From: Stenotrophomonas maltophilia
Lineage (GTDB): Bacteria > Pseudomonadota > Gammaproteobacteria > Xanthomonadales > Xanthomonadaceae
Assembly (NCBI RefSeq): GCF_004684085.1
Contig: NZ_SRHZ01000053.1
Coordinates: 1-32,908 of the forward strand
Reading direction: 5' to 3'
Length of the DNA: 32,908 nucleotides
The notes under the pieces are model-generated. The model worked only from the letters and a program-made list of their open reading frames with translations, did no database searches and had not been told where the DNA came from. This document shows positions 1 to 7,270 of this stretch, one piece after another (the first letter of the stretch is position 1; every line of letters begins with the position of its first letter). The translations under genes and the position numbers were made by a program.

Positions 1-15
1 GGGCCATGCCCGGCG
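1..15 (+). repeat. Partial REP (SMAG-like) palindrome at window edge
   Basis: The first bases read as the 3' part of a REP hairpin (GGGCCATGCCCGGCG). The same core occurs complete at 17240-17262 and 31204-31226 after a GTAG head. The 5' half with GTAG would lie outside the window. It faces the minus-strand copy at 74-96, so the two flank the glutamate dehydrogenase terminator as an inverted pair. Confidence 0.6.
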
Positions 16-36
16 AATGGCAATTACCCAGAAGCA

Positions 37-64
37 GAACGGCCCCGCTCTCGCGGGGCCGTTC
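37..64 (-). terminator. Hairpin terminator of the glutamate dehydrogenase gene
   Basis: There is a perfect 12-bp inverted repeat, 37-48 against 53-64, with a 4-base loop (TCTC, 49-52). It lies about 40 bases beyond the stop codon of the minus-strand gene. On the minus strand the stem is followed by TGCTTCTGGG, so there is no real U-tract. It may act as a weak intrinsic terminator or as an mRNA 3'-end stabiliser. Confidence 0.6.
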
Positions 65-73
65 CGGTTCACG

Positions 74-96
74 CATGCCGGGCATGGCCCGGCACT
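74..96 (-). repeat. REP palindrome (SMAG-like), minus orientation
   Basis: Read on the minus strand this is GTAGTGCCGGGCC followed by the complementary arm, i.e. a GTAG head plus a GC-rich hairpin with a 3-base ATG/CAT loop. This is the architecture described for SMAG repeats of Stenotrophomonas maltophilia. It lies 8 bases downstream of the glutamate dehydrogenase stop codon, between that gene and its hairpin at 37-64. Confidence 0.8.
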
Positions 97-103
97 ACAT
101 CAG

Positions 104-3100
104 TTACGCGCCGTGGGCAGCGAGCTGGCCCAGGCGTTGCACCGCGACCGACACGGTCGGGTAGTCCAGCGTCTTCTGCTCGGCCAGCTCAGCCAGCATC
201 GCCAGCGTGAAGCGCAGGCTGCTGTCGTCACGACCGATCCACGCGGCCACCTTGGCTTCGGCGGTGCTGCCCTTGGTGCCCAGTGCCTGGCCAGCCAGAC
301 TGCGGTGGTGTGCAGCCAGCTCGTCACGCAACACGCCACGTGCCACCGCGTGCCAACGGCCATTGACCTCCAGCGCATCGATCTGCTCGAACAGCCACGG
401 CAGCTGCAGTGCGTCGCCGAGGCGGAAGTGGATCTTGGACACATCCACCGGCTTCAGCTTGCGGGTACGGGCCAGTTCGATGATGTCGAACGCCGGCTCC
501 AGGAAGTGCAGTTCGGCCAGCTGCTGTGCCAGTGCCGACGGCAGGCCCTTTTCCTTCCACTCGGCCACCAGGGCTTCGTAGGTCGGACGCTGCGAATCCG
601 GCAGCACACCCGAAGCAACGCGGATGTCGTTGAACGGACCCTGGTAGCGGTTGACCGCCTCGGTGATGCCCGGCATCGGGCCCGGGCGCGACAGCAGCCA
701 GCGCACGAACGAGCGCTGCAGCTTCCAGATCACTTCCAGCGCGTCGATCTGCACCGACTCCGGCAGGGTGCCATCGAGGGCGTCGATCTGTGCCCACAGC
801 GCGCGTGCATCCAGCGTTTCGCGGCTGATGGTGTACGCCTTGGCGACCTCGGCGATGGAACGGCCAGTGTCTTCCTGCATGCGCATCAGGAAAGTAGCGC
901 CCATGCGGTTGATGGTCTGGTTGGTCACGGCCGTGGCGATGATTTCGCGCTTCAGGCGGTGACGCTCCATCGCGTCGGCGTACTTCTTCTGCAGCGGGGT
1001 CGGGAAGTAGCGCTGCAGTTCCTTGGACAGGTACGGGTCTTCCGGGATGTCCGAATCCAGCAGCTGGGCGAACGCCACCAGCTTGGAATAGGACAGCAGC
1101 ACCGACAGTTCCGGACGGGTCAGACCCTGGCCGCGCGCCTTGCGCTGGGACAGCTCGGCATCGGACGGCAGGAACTCGATCTGGCGATCCAGCAGGCCCT
1201 GCTGTTCCAGCGTACGGATGAAGTGCTGCTTGGAACCCAGGCGCTTGACCGCCATCCGCTCCATCAGGCTCAGGGCCTGGTTCTGGCGGTAGTTGTCGTT
1301 GAGCACCAGCGCTGCGACCTCGTCGGTCATCGACGCCAGCAGCTTGTTGCGCTGCTCGACGGTCAGCTTCTTGGCCCGCACCACATCGTTGAGCAGAATC
1401 TTGATGTTGACTTCATGGTCGGAGGTATCCACGCCGGCCGAGTTGTCGATGAAGTCGGTGTTGAGCAGTACGCCAGCCTGGGCGGCTTCGATGCGGCCGA
1501 GCTGGGTCATGCCCAGGTTGCCGCCCTCGCCCACCACCTTGCAGCGCAGCTCGCCACCATTCACGCGCAGCGCGTTGTTGGCGCGGTCGCCGACATCGCT
1601 GTGCTGCTCGCTGGCGGCCTTGACGTAGGTACCGATACCGCCGTTCCACAGCAGGTCGACCGGCGACTTCAGGATCGCGCTCATCAGGTCGTTCGGCGAC
1701 AGTGCCTTGACGCTCTCGTCCAGACCCAGCACCTCGCGCACCTGCGGGGTGATCTCGATCGACTTCAGGCTGCGCGGGTACACGCCGCCGCCCTTGCTGA
1801 TCAGCTTGGCATCGTAGTCCGCCCAGCTCGAACGCGGCACGGTGAACAGGCGCTCACGTTCAACGAACGTGGTGGCTGCATCCGGGTTCGGGTCCAGGAA
1901 GATGTGGCGGTGATCGAACGCGGCCAGCAGGCGGATGTGGCGCGACAGCAGCATGCCGTTGCCGAACACGTCGCCGGACATGTCACCCACACCGACGGCG
2001 GTGAAGTCCTGGCTCTGGCTGTCACGGCCCAGCGCACGGAAGTGGCGCTTGACCGACTCCCACGCACCGCGTGCGGTGATGCCCATGCCCTTGTGGTCGT
2101 AACCGACCGAACCACCGGAGGCGAACGCGTCGCCCATCCAGAAGCCGTGCGCGATGGCCAGGCCGTTGGCGATGTCGGAGAAGGTCGCAGTGCCCTTGTC
2201 GGCGGCCACCACCAGATACGGATCGTCCATGTCATGGCGCACGACATCCACCGGCGGCACGATCTTGTTGTTGACGATGTTGTCGGTGATGTCCAGCAGG
2301 CCCTGGATGAACAGCTTGTAGCAGGCCACGCCGTTGGCGAAGATCGCATCGCGATCGCCATTCACCGGCGGCATCTTGGCGAAGAAGCCGCCCTTCGCGC
2401 CGACCGGCACGATGACGGTGTTCTTGACCATCTGCGCCTTGACCAGGCCCAGCACTTCGGTACGGAAGTCTTCACGACGATCCGACCAGCGCAGGCCACC
2501 ACGGGCCACGGCACCGAAGCGCAGGTGAGTACCTTCAACACGCGGGCCGTACACGAAGATTTCGCGGTACGGACGCGGCTTCGGCAGGTCCGGCACCAGC
2601 GCCGAATCAAACTTGAAGCTGATGACATGGCCGTGCTGGCCGTTGGCATCGGTCTGGTAGTAGCTGGTACGCAGGGTCGCGTCGATCACGCCCATGAAGG
2701 AACGCAGGATGCGGTCCTCGTCCAGGCTCGACACACGGTCCATCAGCTTCAGCAGCGCATCGCGCGCGGCCTGCATCTGTGCATCGCGGTCACCCTTGCG
2801 GGCATCGACGACGGTCTTGAGCACCTTCAGGGTGGCCTCGTCACCGGCAGCCAGCACGTCGAGGTGGGCCTTCAGCTGGGCCTGGCCGGCGGCGATGTCT
2901 TCCTTGCTTTCGTGGCCGGTGGCCGGATCGAAGCGGGCTTCGAACAGTTCCACCAGCAGGCGCGCCAGCAGCGGGTAGCGGGTGAAGGTGCCTTCCACGT
3001 ACGCCTGCGAGAACGGCACACCGGTCTGCAGCAGGTACTTGCAGTAACCACGCAGCATGGCGACCTGGCGCCAGTGCAGGCCAGCAGCCAGCACCAGGCG

Positions 3101-5080
3101 GTTGAAGGCATCGTTCTCGGCATCGCCGTGCCAGACGCGGGCAAAGGTCTCGCCGAAGGCTTCATCGACGCTGGCCGCATCGATCGCGCCGGCGGTCGAT
3201 TCGACCTCGAAGTCCTGCACGTACACCGGCGCGTTGTCCACCGACAGGCGGTACGGACGTTCGGCGATCACGCGCAGGCCCATGTTTTCCATCATCGGCA
3301 GCGCGTCCGACAGCGGGATGTCATCCAGCTGGCGGTACAGCTTCAGGCGCAGGCCATCGCCGGATTCGCGCGGCACCGCCTGCAGGCTCAGGCGCAGGTC
3401 ATCCGGACCGGTCAGCGCATCGAGCTGGCTGACATCGTTGGCGGCAACAGCGGTGCTGTTGTCTTCGATGTAACCGGCCGGCAGCGCCTTGCCGATACGC
3501 GCAGCGATGCGCAGGCCTTCGGCTTCACCGTGGCGGGTCACCAGCGCTTCACGCAGGTCGTCCTGCCAGTTGCGCAGCACCTGGGCCAGCTTCTGCTCCA
3601 GTTCGGCGGTATCGACGTCGAGCATTTCGCCCGGCTTGGGACGCACGATCAGGTGCACCTGGGCCAGCGGCGATTCACCCAGCACGACCGAGCTGTCCAC
3701 GTACTCGCCGTGCAGCGCTTCCTTCAACATCGCTTCGATGCGCAGGCGCACGTCGGTGTTGAAGCGCTCGCGCGGCAGGTAGACCAGCGCGGAAATGAAA
3801 CGGCTGTACTTGTCACGGCGCAGGAACAAGCGGCTGCGCACGCGCTCCTGCAGACCCAGCACGCCCATGGCGGTGCGGAACAGCTCGTCCTCGCTGGACT
3901 GGAACAGTTCTTCGCGCGGCAGGGTTTCCAGAATGTGGCGCAGCGCCTTGCCGCTGTGACTGGAGCCGGCCAGGCCGGACTGCTTCATCACGTGTTCGTA
4001 GCGCTGGCGCACCAGCGGGATTTCCCACGGGCGACGGTTGTAGGCGCTGGAAGTGAACAGGCCGAGGAAGCGCTGCTCGCCGATGATCTTGCCCTTGGCG
4101 TCGAATTCCAGCACGCCGATATAGTCCATGTAACCGGCGCGGTGCACGCGCGAACGGGCATTGGTCTTGGTCAGGATCAGCGCGTCCTTCAGCCCGGACG
4201 TGGTGTTCAGGCCCTGCGCGGCGAGGGTCTTGACCGGACGTGCGGCGGACTTGTCCTTGCCGCGCATCAGGCCGAGGCCGGTGTCGTTCAGCGGCGCCAG
4301 CACCTCTTCCTTGCCCTGCTTCTCAACGCGGTACTCGCGGTAGCCGAAGAAGGTGAAGTGGTTGTCGGCGGCCCAGCGCAGGAATTCCTGGGCTTCCTTG
4401 CGCGAGGCATCGTCGACCGGCAGCTGGCGGCCGCCGAGGTCGTCGGCCAGTGCCAGCGCCTTGTCCTGCATCGGCTGCCAGTCGCGCACGATGGCACGCA
4501 CTTCATCCAGTGCCTTGTTGATCGCCTGCTCGATGGCGGCCATGGCTTCGGCCGGCTGGCGGTCGATCTCCAGCAGCATCACCGATTCCAGCTGGCCGTC
4601 GCCGACCGTGGTCAACTTGCCGGCCTTGTCGCGCGTGAAGCGCAGCACCGGGTGGCCGAGCACGTGGACGCCGACGCCCTGCTCGGCCAGCGACATGGTG
4701 ACGGTGTCGACCAGGAACGGCATATCGTCGTTGACGATCTGCAGCACGGTGTGCGGCGACTCCCAACCGTTGGTCTTCGCGGTCGGATTGAAGACACGGA
4801 CGTTGGCCTTGCCTGACTTGCGGGCACGGGCGAACTCCAGCGTTTCAGCCGCGAGCGCGGCCCACTCTTCAGCACTGTGGTGCGGGAACTCGTCCGCCTC
4901 CATGCGCTTGTAGAAATCAGTGGCAAACGCCACTGCTTCGGCCTGTGCGGCCGCCGGGTAGCGCTTGCGCAAGGCCGTGTACACCGGCTCCAGGGAGAAA
5001 CCAGCGGTCACTGCGACCTCCGACTCTGCTGGTTTGGTCTTGTTTTTCACGGTCTTGGCTGCGGTCTTTTGCGGTTTCAT
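104..5080 (-). CDS. gdhB: NAD-specific glutamate dehydrogenase, large (~180 kDa) type
   Basis: Cytosolic enzyme that oxidatively deaminates L-glutamate to 2-oxoglutarate and ammonia with NAD+. The product is 1658 residues, the length expected for the large NAD-GDH family, which has N-terminal ACT-like regulatory regions, a central catalytic core and a long C-terminal helical region. The catalytic signature is plain: RGGLRWSDRREDFRTEVLG near residue 860, followed by QMVKNTVIVPVGAKGGFF, and DPNPDAATTFVERERLF further on. The start is the ATG at 5080, giving a Lys-rich N-terminus (MKPQKTAAKTVKNKTK). No good Shine-Dalgarno is visible before it, so the exact start is less certain than the gene. It is transcribed alone, divergent from the TetR-efflux operon. 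Long open frames on the opposite strand are GC-driven shadows. Confidence 0.97.
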   Translation of the reverse strand: MKPQKTAAKTVKNKTKPAESEVAVTAGFSLEPVYTALRKRYPAAAQAEAVAFATDFYKRMEADEFPHHSAEEWAALAAETLEFARARKSGKANVRVFNPTAKTNGWESPHTVLQIVNDDMPFLVDTVTMSLAEQGVGVHVLGHPVLRFTRDKAGKLTTVGDGQLESVMLLEIDRQPAEAMAAIEQAINKALDEVRAIVRDWQPMQDKALALADDLGGRQLPVDDASRKEAQEFLRWAADNHFTFFGYREYRVEKQGKEEVLAPLNDTGLGLMRGKDKSAARPVKTLAAQGLNTTSGLKDALILTKTNARSRVHRAGYMDYIGVLEFDAKGKIIGEQRFLGLFTSSAYNRRPWEIPLVRQRYEHVMKQSGLAGSSHSGKALRHILETLPREELFQSSEDELFRTAMGVLGLQERVRSRLFLRRDKYSRFISALVYLPRERFNTDVRLRIEAMLKEALHGEYVDSSVVLGESPLAQVHLIVRPKPGEMLDVDTAELEQKLAQVLRNWQDDLREALVTRHGEAEGLRIAARIGKALPAGYIEDNSTAVAANDVSQLDALTGPDDLRLSLQAVPRESGDGLRLKLYRQLDDIPLSDALPMMENMGLRVIAERPYRLSVDNAPVYVQDFEVESTAGAIDAASVDEAFGETFARVWHGDAENDAFNRLVLAAGLHWRQVAMLRGYCKYLLQTGVPFSQAYVEGTFTRYPLLARLLVELFEARFDPATGHESKEDIAAGQAQLKAHLDVLAAGDEATLKVLKTVVDARKGDRDAQMQAARDALLKLMDRVSSLDEDRILRSFMGVIDATLRTSYYQTDANGQHGHVISFKFDSALVPDLPKPRPYREIFVYGPRVEGTHLRFGAVARGGLRWSDRREDFRTEVLGLVKAQMVKNTVIVPVGAKGGFFAKMPPVNGDRDAIFANGVACYKLFIQGLLDITDNIVNNKIVPPVDVVRHDMDDPYLVVAADKGTATFSDIANGLAIAHGFWMGDAFASGGSVGYDHKGMGITARGAWESVKRHFRALGRDSQSQDFTAVGVGDMSGDVFGNGMLLSRHIRLLAAFDHRHIFLDPNPDAATTFVERERLFTVPRSSWADYDAKLISKGGGVYPRSLKSIEITPQVREVLGLDESVKALSPNDLMSAILKSPVDLLWNGGIGTYVKAASEQHSDVGDRANNALRVNGGELRCKVVGEGGNLGMTQLGRIEAAQAGVLLNTDFIDNSAGVDTSDHEVNIKILLNDVVRAKKLTVEQRNKLLASMTDEVAALVLNDNYRQNQALSLMERMAVKRLGSKQHFIRTLEQQGLLDRQIEFLPSDAELSQRKARGQGLTRPELSVLLSYSKLVAFAQLLDSDIPEDPYLSKELQRYFPTPLQKKYADAMERHRLKREIIATAVTNQTINRMGATFLMRMQEDTGRSIAEVAKAYTISRETLDARALWAQIDALDGTLPESVQIDALEVIWKLQRSFVRWLLSRPGPMPGITEAVNRYQGPFNDIRVASGVLPDSQRPTYEALVAEWKEKGLPSALAQQLAELHFLEPAFDIIELARTRKLKPVDVSKIHFRLGDALQLPWLFEQIDALEVNGRWHAVARGVLRDELAAHHRSLAGQALGTKGSTAEAKVAAWIGRDDSSLRFTLAMLAELAEQKTLDYPTVSVAVQRLGQLAAHGA

Positions 5081-5116
5081 GGCAGAGCGGGGCGCTTGCT
5101 CAGTTGGGAAAATGAA

Positions 5117-5122
5117 ATTGTA
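5117..5122 (-). promoter_or_regulatory. Possible -10 element of the glutamate dehydrogenase promoter
   Basis: On the minus strand the hexamer is TACAAT, about 37 bases upstream of the gdh start and within a locally AT-rich patch. No convincing -35 hexamer sits 16-18 bases further upstream, so this is only a candidate. Confidence 0.3.
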
Positions 5123-5218
5123 GCCCTACCGCACGAAAAGGCCTTGCTGCAGGACGGAATAACCAGATTCGGGTTTGCTGCGGTTTAGACGCCTATTCAG
5201 TTCGCTCCGGTATGGAGT

Positions 5219-5249
5219 GATCCTGTCATGCAGCACTGCCGACAGGATC
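5219..5249. repeat. Perfect 9-bp inverted repeat with 13-base spacer
   Basis: GATCCTGTC (5219-5227) and GACAGGATC (5241-5249) are perfect reverse complements. They lie in the divergent intergenic region between gdh and the TetR gene. No U-tract follows, so a terminator is unlikely. The site could be a regulator-binding site for either gene. A second, shorter pair, GCGTGT/ACACGC (5256-5261 and 5273-5278), follows directly. Confidence 0.55.
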
Positions 5250-5310
5250 GGCAAAGCGTGTTACCGGAAGACACACGCGGCCACACTGATGCGATTCCAC
5301 AATCCTGAAC

Positions 5311-5326
5311 TGGACGGTATAGTCCA
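5311..5326 (+). promoter_or_regulatory. Putative TetR operator over the -10 element of the efflux operon
   Basis: TGGAC-N6-GTCCA is a perfect inverted repeat, and its centre carries the -10-like hexamer TATAGT (5318-5323). The poor match TTCCAC at 5295-5300 would be the -35, with a 17-base spacer. Repressor bound here would cover the -10, which fits autoregulation by the TetR protein encoded directly downstream. Transcription would begin close to 5330, next to the GTG at 5331. Confidence 0.6.
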
Positions 5327-5330
5327 CCGC

Positions 5331-5987
5331 GTGAATCCGGCCTACCTCCCCGTTGCCCTCGACGCGCGCGATGAGCGCGTGTTCGACGCCGTGCGCGAAC
5401 TGCTGGCCCAACAGGGCATGCAGATGAGCATGGACGCGGTGGCCCAGCACGCCGGATGCTCCAAGCAGACCCTGTATTCGCGCTATGGCAGCAAGCAGGA
5501 GCTGCTGCGCCGGGTGATGCAGCGCCATGTCGGCCACGCCACCGGGGCCATGGTTCGTGCACTCCGCAGTGACGACCTGCGTGCCAGCCTGCTCCAGTTC
5601 GCCATCGACTTCCTGGAGCATTTCAACCAACCGCACGTGGGCCAGGCCTGCCGGCTGATCGCCGCCGACGCGTCCCAGTTTCCCGAAGAGGCGCGTACGC
5701 TGTACCGGCATGGCGCCGGCGCGCTGACGCTTCATCTTGCTGAATGGATTGGAACCGTTTGCAGGAAGGGGCAGCTGCGGCATGACGACCCGCACTTCAT
5801 GGCCGAACTGCTGCTGAGCATGATCGCCGGTCAGGATTTCGACAAACAGCGCTTCCATACCCCCCATCGTGATGACGCGCTGCTGCGTCGGCGCTGGGCA
5901 GAATTCTCCGTCGACAGCTTCCTGCGCGCCTTCGCGCCTCAGCCGTCGCCGGCCCCGCCTACAAACCAACCCCGGAGTTCCTCCTGA
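5331..5987 (+). CDS. TetR/AcrR-family repressor of the adjacent RND efflux operon
   Basis: One-component DNA-binding repressor. The N-terminal helix-turn-helix is clear (MDAVAQHAGCSKQTLYSRYGSKQELLRRVM), and it is followed by a variable ligand-binding domain typical of efflux regulators. I choose the GTG at 5331 (218 residues, MNPAYLPVALDARDERVF...) because the apparent operator and -10 element lie immediately upstream. Longer in-frame starts (ATG 5289, ATG 5175) would put the promoter inside the gene. This leaves almost no 5' leader, so translation may be leaderless. The stop codon overlaps the adaptor start by one base (TGATG), so the repressor is the first gene of the pump operon and probably controls itself and the pump. 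If this is the S. maltophilia SmeGH locus, the protein is that system's regulator; this is inference from gene order only. Confidence 0.88.
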   Translation: MNPAYLPVALDARDERVFDAVRELLAQQGMQMSMDAVAQHAGCSKQTLYSRYGSKQELLRRVMQRHVGHATGAMVRALRSDDLRASLLQFAIDFLEHFNQPHVGQACRLIAADASQFPEEARTLYRHGAGALTLHLAEWIGTVCRKGQLRHDDPHFMAELLLSMIAGQDFDKQRFHTPHRDDALLRRRWAEFSVDSFLRAFAPQPSPAPPTNQPRSSS

Positions 5988-7255
5988 TGACCGCCCCACT
6001 CCGCACCCTTGCCCTGACGTGCGCCGTTGCTGTGGCTCTGGCTGCCTGCAAGAAGCCGGAACAGCAGACGCCCCCGCCGCCGGAGGTGGGCGTGATCGAC
6101 GCCAAGCCGCAGACCCTGCCGCTGCAGCGTGAGCTGGTCGGCCGCCTGTCGCCGTTCCGCAGCGCCGATGTCCGCGCACGCGTGCCCGGCGTGCTGCTCA
6201 AGCGCGTCTACCAGGAAGGCTCGCAGGTCAAGCAGGGCCAGACCCTGTTCCTGATCGACCCGGCCCCGTTGCGCGCCTCGCTCAACGCCTCCGAGGCCCA
6301 GCTGGCCTCGGCCCGCGCAACCTATGCCAATGCCAAGGTTGCCGCCGACCGTGCCCGTTCGCTGGCGCCGCAGCAGTTCGTCTCCAAGTCCGACCTGGAC
6401 AACGCCGAATCGGCCGAACGCACCGCGCTGGCCGCGGTCAAGCAGGCCGAAGCGGCAGTGACCTCCTCGCGCATCAGCCTGGGCTACACCGAAGTGACCG
6501 CACCGATCAGCGGCGTGGCCAACAAGCAGCAGGTGACCGAAGGCGCGCTGGTCGGCCAGGGCGATGTGACCCTGCTGACCACGGTCGACCAGCTCGACCC
6601 GCTGTACGTGAACTTCTCGCTGAGCGTGGACGAGCTGACCCAGCTGCGCGCGCAGCAGGCCAAGGGCGCGCTGGCGCTGTCCGGCGACGGCAAGGCCACG
6701 GTCAACGTCAAGCTGGCCGACGGCAGCACCTACAGCGAACCCGGCACCCTGGACTTCTCCTCGACCACGGTCGATCCGGCCACCGGCGCGGTATCGCTGC
6801 GTGCGCAGCTGCCCAACCCGCAGCAGATCCTGCTGCCGGGCGCCTTCGTCAGCTTCCAGGCCAATCTGGGCGAGCGCAACAACGCCTATCTGGTGCCACA
6901 GCAGGCCCTGCTGCGTGACACCACCGGTGGCTACGTGATGGTGGTCGGCACCGACGGCAAGGTCGTCCGCAAGAACGTGAAGACCGATGGTGCGCAGAAC
7001 GGCAACTGGCTGGTCAGCGACGGCCTGGCCGCCGGTGACAAGGTGATCGTGGCCGGTGTGCAGAAGGTCAAGGAAGGTGCACCGGCGGTGGCCAAGCCGT
7101 GGACCCCGGGTCAGGACGCCAACGGCAAGCCTGCCGCAGGCGGCGCCGCTCCGGCGGGTGCAGCACCGGCCGCAGGCAAGGCACCGGCCGACGCGGCCAA
7201 GCCCGAGCAGGCCGATGCGGCCAAGCCGGCCGCCACCGATTCGAACAAGCAGTAA
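5987..7255 (+). CDS. RND efflux periplasmic adaptor (membrane fusion) lipoprotein
   Basis: Links the inner-membrane pump to an outer-membrane channel. The product is 422 residues with a lipoprotein signal ending in LAAC; Cys21 is the predicted lipidated residue. Order: short beta-barrel strand, lipoyl-like half (VPGVLLKRVYQEGSQVKQGQTLFLIDP), alpha-helical hairpin (roughly residues 95-160, ASARATYANAKVAADRARSL), second lipoyl half (LGYTEVTAPISGVANKQQV), then beta-barrel and membrane-proximal domains. The last ~55 residues are an Ala/Pro/Gly/Lys-rich low-complexity tail beyond the usual AcrA/MexA fold. Translation is coupled to the TetR gene by a one-base overlap, with GGAG 9 bases upstream. 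The pump gene follows after 15 bases. Substrates cannot be read from sequence; antibiotics, dyes or solvents are usual for the family. Confidence 0.95.
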   Translation: MTAPLRTLALTCAVAVALAACKKPEQQTPPPPEVGVIDAKPQTLPLQRELVGRLSPFRSADVRARVPGVLLKRVYQEGSQVKQGQTLFLIDPAPLRASLNASEAQLASARATYANAKVAADRARSLAPQQFVSKSDLDNAESAERTALAAVKQAEAAVTSSRISLGYTEVTAPISGVANKQQVTEGALVGQGDVTLLTTVDQLDPLYVNFSLSVDELTQLRAQQAKGALALSGDGKATVNVKLADGSTYSEPGTLDFSSTTVDPATGAVSLRAQLPNPQQILLPGAFVSFQANLGERNNAYLVPQQALLRDTTGGYVMVVGTDGKVVRKNVKTDGAQNGNWLVSDGLAAGDKVIVAGVQKVKEGAPAVAKPWTPGQDANGKPAAGGAAPAGAAPAAGKAPADAAKPEQADAAKPAATDSNKQ

Positions 7256-7270
7256 CGGGAACCTTCCGTC

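Noticed and set aside
17..4816. Open frame of 1599 codons on the plus strand opposite the glutamate dehydrogenase gene
   Set aside because: It is antisense to a certain gene, has a His/Gln/Arg/Val-biased composition typical of GC-rich shadow frames, and shows no domain I recognise.
5175..5330. N-terminal extension of the TetR protein from ATG 5175 or 5289
   Set aside because: The extension contains the inverted repeats and promoter-like sequence, and TetR proteins normally begin shortly before the helix-turn-helix domain.
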